The notes under the pieces were generated by a model. That model had not been told where the DNA came from and made no database searches. It saw nothing but the letters and a program-made list of their open reading frames with translations. A program made the position numbers and the translations under genes. Shown one piece after another: positions 33,671 to 40,253 of a DNA stretch of 64,000 bases (positions within the stretch are counted from its first letter, which is position 1; each line of letters begins with the position of its first letter). The stretch comes from JAXDLW01 sp050998755. GTDB lineage: Bacteria > Chloroflexota > Dormibacteria > DASZGP01. The stretch is taken from positions 17,128-81,127 of the forward strand of contig JBPCPW010000045.1 of assembly GCA_050998755.1 (NCBI GenBank), read 5' to 3'.

Positions 33671-34617
33671 TGCCAACCGTGGTCAGCATCGCCTCGGGAA
33701 AGGGTGGGGTGGGCAAGACGACCACGGTGGCCAACATCGCCGTGGCCCTGGGGCGCCAGGGGGTCAGCGTGCTGGCCTGGGACATGGACGGGCAGGGAAA
33801 CCTGGGCCAGGCCCTGGGCATGGATACCGCGGGGACCAGGGTCTCGAGCTACCACCTGATGTCGGGCCGCGTCACGCAGATCGGCCCGGCCATCCAGCAG
33901 ACCAGCTTTGCCGGCGTCAGCTGTATCACCGCCCACATGGAACTGTTTGCCGCGGAGCAGGAGCTTATGGGCAGCCAGGGCAAGGAGTACATCATGCGGA
34001 CCCTGCTGCAGCAGCCCGAGGCCCAGCGCTTTGACCTGGTACTTATCGACCTGCCGCCCAACCTCGGCTTCCATACCGTCAACGGGTTCGCGGCGTCGCG
34101 GTTCATCCTTGTGCCGCTGCAGGTGTCGGGATTCGCCCTGTCCGGCCTTCGGCAACTCTCCCATGCCATCCGCCTCGCCCAGCAGTACCTCAACCCCGAG
34201 CTCGAGATGCTGGGCCTGGTGCCGACCTTTGTCAACGCCCGCACCAACTTCAGCCGCGAACTGCTTGACGCCATCCGCACCCTGCCCAACACCCGGGTCT
34301 TCCAGCCCTACATCCCCTACACCGTGCGCGTTGCCGAGGGTTCGCTGACTGGTGTGCCGGTGGTTGCCTCCAGCCCGGAGACGGCCGCGGCCCAGGCCTA
34401 CGCCATGCTGGCCAGGGAGGTCTGGGAGGCGGTCCTCGAAGCCCCCGCCCACGTCACGCACGCGCCCCAGCCGGCGATCGCTTCACCGCACCGTGCCGCG
34501 CAGATCTCGATGGGCGACCTGGTGGCCTCGATGCGCTCCGAGGCCGTCGGTGATGTCGGCCAAGCTCGGCCACGCCGGGGCTTCCTCGGCTGGCTACGCC
34601 ACCTGCAGACGTCCTGA
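33670..34617 (+). CDS. Orphan ParA/MinD-type ATPase
   Basis: A 315-residue deviant Walker ATPase. KGGVGKTTT is at about residues 11-18, DMDGQGNLG near 39 and IDLPPNLG near 127; the active sites of the ParA family are intact. Residues about 260-315 form an extra tail with basic RPRRGFLGWLRHL that might be an amphipathic membrane-binding helix. No parB or parS is in the window, so plasmid/chromosome partition is not shown; positioning of some other cargo is possible. Confidence 0.88.
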   Translation: MPTVVSIASGKGGVGKTTTVANIAVALGRQGVSVLAWDMDGQGNLGQALGMDTAGTRVSSYHLMSGRVTQIGPAIQQTSFAGVSCITAHMELFAAEQELMGSQGKEYIMRTLLQQPEAQRFDLVLIDLPPNLGFHTVNGFAASRFILVPLQVSGFALSGLRQLSHAIRLAQQYLNPELEMLGLVPTFVNARTNFSRELLDAIRTLPNTRVFQPYIPYTVRVAEGSLTGVPVVASSPETAAAQAYAMLAREVWEAVLEAPAHVTHAPQPAIASPHRAAQISMGDLVASMRSEAVGDVGQARPRRGFLGWLRHLQTS

Positions 34618-34631
34618 GCCGCTATGCCGAA

Positions 34632-36629
34632 GTGGTGGTGGACCGCCGGACCGGCCCATCACTGAGGTCCTTCACCTACCTGGTGCCAACCGCCATGGAG
34701 GCCCTGATCGTCGCCGGCGTCCGGGTCGTGGTGCCGTTCGGCAAGCAGACCGTCACCGGGTATGTGCTGGGGCTCAAAGACACCGCTGACCACCCGGACC
34801 CGCGGGCCATCGAGTCCCTGGCAGGGGATGACGAACCCTCGCTCCTGCTGCCCTACCAGGTCGAGCTGGCGCACTGGATCTCGTCGTATTACGCGGCGCC
34901 GCTGCCAGACGTCGTCAGGGCCATGATCCCCCCCGGGATCCGCTCCATCAAGGTGGGCTCCAAGCGCAAGCGAGGCCCCCGGGTGGAGAGCCGGGACCGG
35001 ACCCTCAGCGGTAAGCAGCGGGAATCGCGGAGCGGTCGTTTCACCGCCGCCCAACAGGCGGCGTTGGAGGCGGTGCGAGAGGCGCTCGAGGTTGGGCGCG
35101 GCCGCGTCCTGCTCCACGGCGTCACGGGCAGCGGCAAGACCGAGGTCTACCTCCAGGCCATCGAGGACTGCCTGGCCACGGGGAGGGGGGTCATCGTGCT
35201 GATCCCCGAGATCGCCCTCACCCCGCAGACCATCTCGCGTTTCGCCGAGCGCTTCGCCGGCACGATCGCCGTCCTCCACAGCCTCCTCACCCCGAGCGAG
35301 AAGGCGCTGGAATGGCGGCGCCTGCGGTCGGGCCAGGCGACCGTGGCCATCGGACCAAGGGCCGCGATCTTCGCCCCCATCGAGAACCTGGGGCTGGTGG
35401 TGGTCGACGAGGAGCATTCCACGACCTACAAGCAGCTCCGCGTGCCCCGGTACAACGCCGTGGACGTGGCCCACCGGATCGGCGACCTTGCCGGGTGCGT
35501 GGTCCTGCTCGGCAGCGCCACCCCGAGCCTCACCACCTACTATGCCCACGGCCGAGCCGCCGACGGCTTCGAGGGTGCCCGCATCCTCGAGTTGCCCGAA
35601 CGCTACAACGGGGCCGCCCTTCCGTCGATGGAGGTCGCCGACATGCGCGGCGATGACAGCTGGAGCCTGAGCCGGCCGATAGGCGAGAAGCTCACCGTCG
35701 CCGCCCGCCACGAGCTGGACCGCGGGGGACAGGTCATCCTGTACCTGAACCGCCGCGGGCTGGCCTGGTACGCGCGCTGCCGCAAGTGCGGGGAAGCGGT
35801 GGGATGTCCCAACTGCAGCGTCTCGCTGGTGTACCACGGGGCGACCCGGGAGCTCAGCTGCCACTACTGCGGCCACGCCGAGCCGATGCCCTCGACCTGC
35901 CCCAACTGCGAGGCCAGGGGCCTGCACACGGTTGGATTTGGCACGGAGCGCATCGAGGCCGAGGCCCAACGCATCCTCCCTGGCGCGCGGGTGGTTCGCC
36001 TGGACCGCGACACGGCCTCAACCCGTGACGCCTATTACGGCATCTGGGATGCCTTTGGTCGCGGCGAGGTCGACGTGCTGGTGGGCACCTCGCTGGTGGC
36101 CAAGGGCTGGGACCTGCCAGGGGTTGGGCTGGTCGGTGTGGTTGATGCCGACCAGGCGCTCAACTACCCCGACTTCCGCGCTGCCGAGGACACCTTCGCC
36201 AGCCTGGTGCAGGTCGCGGGGAGGGCTCGGCGCAGCGACGCCCGAGCCATCGTCCAGACCATGAATCCCCACCACTACGCGGTCCGCCTGGCGCTCCAGC
36301 ACGATTACCACGAGTTCGTCTCAGAGGAATTGGCGGTGCGGGAGGCGTTGGACTTTCCGCCGTTCTCCCGGCTGATCGACGTCACCGCCTCGGCGGCCGA
36401 GGACGCCACGTCGCGCCGGATGCTGGAGGGCTTCGCGGGGGCCCTTCGGGACACCATCGCGATGCAGGGGATCGAGGGGGTGACCGTCCTGGGCCCCAGC
36501 CAGGCGTTCATCCACCGGCTCAGGGGCGAGTACCGCTGGTCCCTGACCATCAAGGGCCGGGACCTCTCCGCAGTCAAACCTCTGCTGCCGGACGGGCGCG
36601 GGTTCCTGGTGGACGTGGATCCCCTCTAG
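34632..36629 (+). CDS. priA: Primosomal replication restart helicase PriA
   Basis: A 665-residue superfamily 2 helicase. The N-terminal fork-binding domain (FTYLVP, VVVPFGKQTVTGYVLG), Walker A GVTGSGKTEVYL, the DEEH box (VVDEEHSTTYKQ), GSATPSL, eight zinc-binding cysteines (CRKC, CPNC, CHYC, CPNC), and GTSLVAKGWDLP with QVAGRARR. The GTG at 34632 drops a few residues of homology (RYAEV precedes it); a CTG at 34614 overlapping the parA stop is possible. Confidence 0.95.
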   Translation: MVVDRRTGPSLRSFTYLVPTAMEALIVAGVRVVVPFGKQTVTGYVLGLKDTADHPDPRAIESLAGDDEPSLLLPYQVELAHWISSYYAAPLPDVVRAMIPPGIRSIKVGSKRKRGPRVESRDRTLSGKQRESRSGRFTAAQQAALEAVREALEVGRGRVLLHGVTGSGKTEVYLQAIEDCLATGRGVIVLIPEIALTPQTISRFAERFAGTIAVLHSLLTPSEKALEWRRLRSGQATVAIGPRAAIFAPIENLGLVVVDEEHSTTYKQLRVPRYNAVDVAHRIGDLAGCVVLLGSATPSLTTYYAHGRAADGFEGARILELPERYNGAALPSMEVADMRGDDSWSLSRPIGEKLTVAARHELDRGGQVILYLNRRGLAWYARCRKCGEAVGCPNCSVSLVYHGATRELSCHYCGHAEPMPSTCPNCEARGLHTVGFGTERIEAEAQRILPGARVVRLDRDTASTRDAYYGIWDAFGRGEVDVLVGTSLVAKGWDLPGVGLVGVVDADQALNYPDFRAAEDTFASLVQVAGRARRSDARAIVQTMNPHHYAVRLALQHDYHEFVSEELAVREALDFPPFSRLIDVTASAAEDATSRRMLEGFAGALRDTIAMQGIEGVTVLGPSQAFIHRLRGEYRWSLTIKGRDLSAVKPLLPDGRGFLVDVDPL

Positions 36630-36633
36630 CTGT

Positions 36634-36739
36634 TAGGGTGTCGGGAGTCGTGAGCCGACCCTTCAAGGGTCACCCTGCCGGGAAGCGGGGGGCAGCGACC
36701 ACCAACCACTTCAAATCACTTCGCCAAGGGGAGGTTCCA
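36634..36739 (+). promoter_or_regulatory. Promoter and structured leader of the CHAP gene
   Basis: TAGGGT (36634-36639) just after priA would start a leader of roughly 95 bases. It contains a strong dyad GACCC ttcaa GGGTC (36657-36671), a second possible stem CTGCC/GGCAG, and an AGGGGAGG ribosome-binding site (36727-36734). I could not match it to a known riboswitch. Confidence 0.4.
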
Positions 36740-37855
36740 ATCCTGGGCTTACGAATCCGTGCGCTGGTAGTCTGCCTCGCGGTTGGAGCGGCGCTCACGG
36801 CGCTGGTACCGGCGAGCGCCGACCAGACCAGTGCCCTGCTGGCCCAGCGGCAGCAGCTGCAGCAGCAGGTCGGCGGACTGGGGGGCGACAAGGCCAGGGC
36901 GCTGGCCAACCTGCTCGCGGCGCAGGACGCGCTCAACCAGCTCCAGGGTGAGCTGCGGGCCAACTCCCAGTACCTGGCTGCCCTGAACGGCGAGCAGGCG
37001 AACCTGCGAGGCCAGATCTCCAACACCGAGCACAACCTGGCCCAGCAGCGCCTGCTGATCGCCGAGATCAGCCGTGGGCAGTACAAGACGGCCACCGGTG
37101 ACCAGACGATCGCCCTGATCTTCGCCTCCAGCTCGTTCAAGGAGATGCTCGGGCGCATCATGTCCGAGATCACCGTTCAGCGGCGCGTGGCCGACACGGC
37201 CCGCAGGATCAAGGTCGAGCAGGCCCAGCTGAAGGGTCTGGCGGTCGACCTGGACAAGAAGCAGGCGCAGGCCGTGCTGCTGCAGGACCAGCTGACCCAG
37301 GCCAATGGCCGAGAGCTGGCGATGGTCGCCAACTACGACCAGAGTGTGAGCGCGCTTGATTCGCAGTCGCGCGCCCTCCTGGGACAGATCAGCAACCTGA
37401 ACTCCGAGATCGCCGTCCGCCAGGCGCCGCCCCCGCCGGTCGCCCGCGCCGTCTCCAGTTCCATCTCCACTTCCAGTTCCGGTTCGGGCGGCAGCTTCAG
37501 CTCCGGCGGCGGCAAGGTCAACGGCGGCGGTAGCTGCGGCAACCACTTCAGCTACGGGTACTGCACCTGGTATGTCGCCAACCGGCGCTGCATCCCGTGG
37601 TTCGGCAACGCATGGGAGTGGTACGGGCAGGCGCAGGCCTACGGGTACCCCGTTGGCCACCAGGCGCGCGTCGGCGCGGTGGTGGTCTGGGACCAGCGCA
37701 TGAGCGGCTACGGCCACGTGGGCTACGTGGAGAGTGTCCGGTCCGACGGCTTCACCGTCTCGGAGATGAACTACAACGGCTGGAACCAGGTCGACACCCG
37801 CTTCGTGCCGTACTCCGACCCGGGACCGCTGACCGGCTTCATCTACGCCAAGTAA
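36740..37855 (+). CDS. Secreted coiled-coil CHAP-domain hydrolase
   Basis: A peptidoglycan hydrolase of the PcsB/RipC type, about 371 residues. Signal peptide (LGLRIRALVVCLAVGAALTALVPASA), long coiled coils (about residues 25-220, QQQVGGLGGDKARALANL...; TVQRRVADTARRIKVEQAQLKG), a Gly/Ser linker, then a CHAP domain with the active cysteine in GYCTWYVANRR and histidine in GYGHVGYVE. The frame stays open to GTG 36638, but AGGGGAGG sits 5 bases before an ATC (36740) and 8 before a CTG (36743), just ahead of the signal peptide, so a near-cognate start is likely. Confidence 0.88.
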   Translation: MLGLRIRALVVCLAVGAALTALVPASADQTSALLAQRQQLQQQVGGLGGDKARALANLLAAQDALNQLQGELRANSQYLAALNGEQANLRGQISNTEHNLAQQRLLIAEISRGQYKTATGDQTIALIFASSSFKEMLGRIMSEITVQRRVADTARRIKVEQAQLKGLAVDLDKKQAQAVLLQDQLTQANGRELAMVANYDQSVSALDSQSRALLGQISNLNSEIAVRQAPPPPVARAVSSSISTSSSGSGGSFSSGGGKVNGGGSCGNHFSYGYCTWYVANRRCIPWFGNAWEWYGQAQAYGYPVGHQARVGAVVVWDQRMSGYGHVGYVESVRSDGFTVSEMNYNGWNQVDTRFVPYSDPGPLTGFIYAK

Positions 37856-37896
37856 GGCTGACCAACCGCGCCTGAACCAGGTCGGCAGCCCCTCTA

Positions 37897-38438
37897 GGGT
37901 GTACAGCCTCCGAGATAAGGCGACAGCGAAGACGCCACAGCCGGGGCCCTGACGCCCCTGGCGTAACCCCCGGCGGCGGACGGGGCCGACCCGCGCAACT
38001 GCCGCTTGCAGCGGCGGAATTTCACGGCCCCTCGACTCTGCGCTCGCCTGCGAAGGTCATTGCTCCCTGAGGGGCCACTCGCGTGCTCGAGACGCCGCAC
38101 CGGGGGATTGCGCCAGGGACGTCACCCCGGCTACCGCAGGGGTTTTCGCTGACTCCGTATCCCGAATACGCTGCGGAGATCAAGGGGACGCGGCCGTCAG
38201 GCCTCAACGGGGGCGGGTGGCGCCGCGGGGGCGTTGTGCCTGGTTGCGTCCGAAGCGATCCAGCCGGGCTCACCCGGCTGACACCTCGCAGGGATCGCTG
38301 AGGTCGAGGCCAGGAACGTCACGAACTAACCGTTGGAGAGGCGCTGCCACCCGGCCGTCAAGCCAGGTGCAACGCACCCGCGGCGTCAGGCCCCGCCGGG
38401 GGCCCTGCCTGTCGCGTCATCTTGGAAGCTGTTCAGGC
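37897..38438 (+). mobile_element. MITE-like element, copy 2
   Basis: The 542-bp second copy of the element at 32-569, same orientation. Ends are clear inverted repeats: the left TGTACAGCCTCCGAGAT and the reverse-complemented right TGAACAGCTTCCAAGAT match at most positions and continue into GCGACAG. CTAG flanks both sides (37894-37897, 38438-38441). The right CTAG contains the stop codon of the ice-binding protein gene on the minus strand. An internal dyad AGCCGGG/CCCGGCT (about 38264-38281) is more perfect here than in copy 1. Confidence 0.75.
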
Positions 38439-39433
38439 TAGGTCCTGTTTCTTTGGGTCCAGGCCCGTGCCCCGACGACCGCGCTCGCGGCGGCGAAGGC
38501 CAGCGAGACCGGGATCCAGGGCAGGCTGCCAAGAGGTCCGCCACCCGCGCTGGGCAGCATGGGGACGGCGGGCGATGCCGATGCCGATGCGGATGCGGAT
38601 GCGGATGCCGATGCCGATGCCGATGCCGATGCCGATGCCGATGCCGATGCCGTGGGAGTCGGTGATGGGCTGGCGGCCGGTGCGTCGCAGGTGGCCGGCG
38701 CCGTTATCCGATCATTGATCAGGGTCACCTGGCCGTTACGCGCCAGCGCGCGGCCGGCGACGGTCACTCCATTGTTGATGCTGATCGTGGTCAGCGCCAG
38801 GATCGTCCCCGCGAATTCCGTGTAGGTGTCCAGGGTCGCGGAGCTGCTCACCTGCCAGAACACATTGCAGGCCTGGGCGCCGTTCGTGAGTACAACCCGT
38901 GCGCCCGGGGCACCCGCGGCACCGGGAGCGGTCACCAGCGTGCTCCCGGTCTGGAAGATGAAGACCCCATTGCCGCTGAGGGTCAGCGTGCCTGTGAGGG
39001 TAGGAGCGGTCGTCTGACAGTAGGTGCCAGCCGTGAGGGTCTGGCCACCCAGGTTCTGACCTGATTTGTCGAAGTTGCACGGGGAGGCCTTGGCTGCTCC
39101 ATAGGCTGCAGTCAGGTCGTTCTGGGCGGTGCCGGCCGCGGCGGTGCCACGCTCGACCGTCCCATTGGTCACGGTTGCGCAGGGCATGGCGCACGGCGGG
39201 AACCCGGTGGCGGACTTCGCGGGGGACACCCCCACGCTGCCGCTGATCACCGACGGGCCGCTGTTGGTGACATTGGGAGTGGCCCCGAGAACCGCGTAGC
39301 CCGCGGCGGTACCGAGGCCGGGTGCCGTCGACGCCATGACGACGGTGGCCTGTGCCGCGGTGAACAGCGTCGCGGCCAGGAGCGCCAGGAGCACGGCAGC
39401 CCGTCGGGCGGGGTGCAAGACCTCGGGTGACAT
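38438..39433 (-). CDS. Ice-binding protein, DUF3494 family, LPxTG-like anchored
   Basis: A 331-residue secreted protein. Signal peptide (about 1-33), then a DUF3494 ice-binding beta-solenoid (about 35-245): LGTAAGYAVLGAT, GSVGVSPA, LGGQTLTAGTYC, GNGVFIFQTGSTL, FWQVSSSATLDTYTEFAGTILALTTISINNG and GRALARNGQVTLINDRI. These proteins bind ice and limit recrystallisation. A Pro/Thr/Ala-Ser linker encoded by a hexanucleotide repeat follows, then LPSAG, a hydrophobic helix and a basic tail, resembling a sortase signal. The ATG at 39433 has GAGGAGAAAG upstream. Confidence 0.92.
   Translation of the reverse strand: MSPEVLHPARRAAVLLALLAATLFTAAQATVVMASTAPGLGTAAGYAVLGATPNVTNSGPSVISGSVGVSPAKSATGFPPCAMPCATVTNGTVERGTAAAGTAQNDLTAAYGAAKASPCNFDKSGQNLGGQTLTAGTYCQTTAPTLTGTLTLSGNGVFIFQTGSTLVTAPGAAGAPGARVVLTNGAQACNVFWQVSSSATLDTYTEFAGTILALTTISINNGVTVAGRALARNGQVTLINDRITAPATCDAPAASPSPTPTASASASASASASASASASASASASASPAVPMLPSAGGGPLGSLPWIPVSLAFAAASAVVGARAWTQRNRT
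38574..38652 (+). repeat. Hexanucleotide tandem repeat (GATGCC)n
   Basis: About 13 copies of GATGCC/GATGCG inside the ice-binding gene. On the minus strand they encode alternating Ala-Ser. Copy-number slippage would keep the frame and change only the linker length. Confidence 0.85.
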
Positions 39434-39650
39434 CAGCTTTCTCCTCTCAACGGGCATGGCGAACCCGTCGCTCCAATCGGGACCTCCACAGGGTCCGTCC
39501 TGTGCCGCAACAATATCCGAATTCCCCGAACATGGCCGCGCGGTGTTACGGACGCTGTTACGCGAGCGGATGTACAACCGGAATCAACGGTCACTGCGCG
39601 GACACCGCCGTAGCACCCGTAACCGCTTCAACACGAGCAGGAGGGTCCAC

Positions 39651-40061
39651 ATGAGCGAGTCACACGTCCCGGGACACACAACGGCCACGGTGTCGCGCGC
39701 TGTGCGCGACTATACCGCGCTCACCCAGGTGCACAACTTCGCCGAGGAGATCGAACCGCTACTTGCGGAGGCTCGCGCCAACCCCAGCCACAGGGCTGCC
39801 CGGACGCTGTCGAAGGACGCGTCCCTGAACGCTGTGCTGATGGCCATCGCGGCGGGGGTGGAGATCCAGGACCACAGCGCTCATGGGTCCGCCATTCTCC
39901 AGGTCCTGCGCGGTCATGCCAGGGTCCACCTTGAGGAGGGCGAGGTCGATCTCCGCGCCGGCGAGGCGATCAGCCTTGCCGGACGCGTGCCTCACCGCCT
40001 CGCGGCCGTCGAGGAAACCGCGCTTCTGCTGGTGGTCGTCGCGGTGCCGCCCCGCTCCTGA
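39651..40061 (+). CDS. Cupin-domain protein
   Basis: A 136-residue protein. The C-terminal half is a small cupin barrel (LMAIAAGVEIQDHSAHGSAILQVLRGHARVHLEEGEVDLRAGEAISLAGRVPHRLAAVE) with conserved histidines for a metal. The N-terminal 55 residues are helical and unassigned (HNFAEEIEPLLAEARANPSHRAARTL). The ATG has an excellent GCAGGAGGG ribosome-binding site. It is divergent from the ice-binding gene across about 217 bp. Function unknown; possibly a stress or redox sensor. Confidence 0.75.
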   Translation: MSESHVPGHTTATVSRAVRDYTALTQVHNFAEEIEPLLAEARANPSHRAARTLSKDASLNAVLMAIAAGVEIQDHSAHGSAILQVLRGHARVHLEEGEVDLRAGEAISLAGRVPHRLAAVEETALLLVVVAVPPRS

Positions 40062-40072
40062 GCGCTGCCGGA

Positions 40073-40168
40073 CCAGCGGCGCCGAGTTAGCCACCCCAGA
40101 GCGCCGAGAAGCGCGATCAGTCCTGCGACACCCTCGGCTAGACCGGGCCCGGCGTTGGTCCCGGGCAA
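40073..40168 (-). pseudogene. Possible remnant of an LPxTG-type surface protein
   Basis: In the cupin-GH3 gap the minus strand encodes, in one open frame, LPGTN, a hydrophobic stretch (GVAGLIALLGALGWL) and RRRW, the order of a sortase sorting signal. No extracellular domain or plausible gene start precedes it, so it may be a relic of a surface-protein gene or chance. Confidence 0.3.
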
Positions 40169-40223
40169 CATCCGGGCAGCGGGGCACCTCGCGGGCGGTA
40201 TGGGCCATTCCCCTTCCCATCTA

Positions 40224-40247
40224 CTACAAAGTAGCACTATGTAGAAT
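40224..40247 (+). promoter_or_regulatory. Operator-like dyad and leaderless -10 of the GH3 gene
   Basis: CTAC aaa GTAG (40224-40234) followed by CTATGTAG, reminiscent of TACA/TGTA-type operators. TAGAAT (40242-40247) is a good -10 six bases before the GTG at 40254. Confidence 0.5.
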
Positions 40248-40253
40248 GTCGGC

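Noticed and set aside
33670..34617. Plasmid or phage partition origin
   Set aside because: No ParB, parS-like repeats or plasmid genes; surrounding genes are core chromosomal ones.
36646..36739. c-di-AMP (ydaO) riboswitch before the CHAP gene
   Set aside because: The association with wall hydrolases fits, but I could not find the conserved ydaO core segments.
32..38438. Composite transposon bounded by the two repeated elements
   Set aside because: The copies are in the same orientation 37 kb apart around core housekeeping genes and carry no transposase; two independent insertions are simpler.
38574..38652. Short direct repeats that might be taken for a CRISPR array
   Set aside because: Uninterrupted 6-bp units without spacers, inside a coding sequence encoding Ala-Ser.
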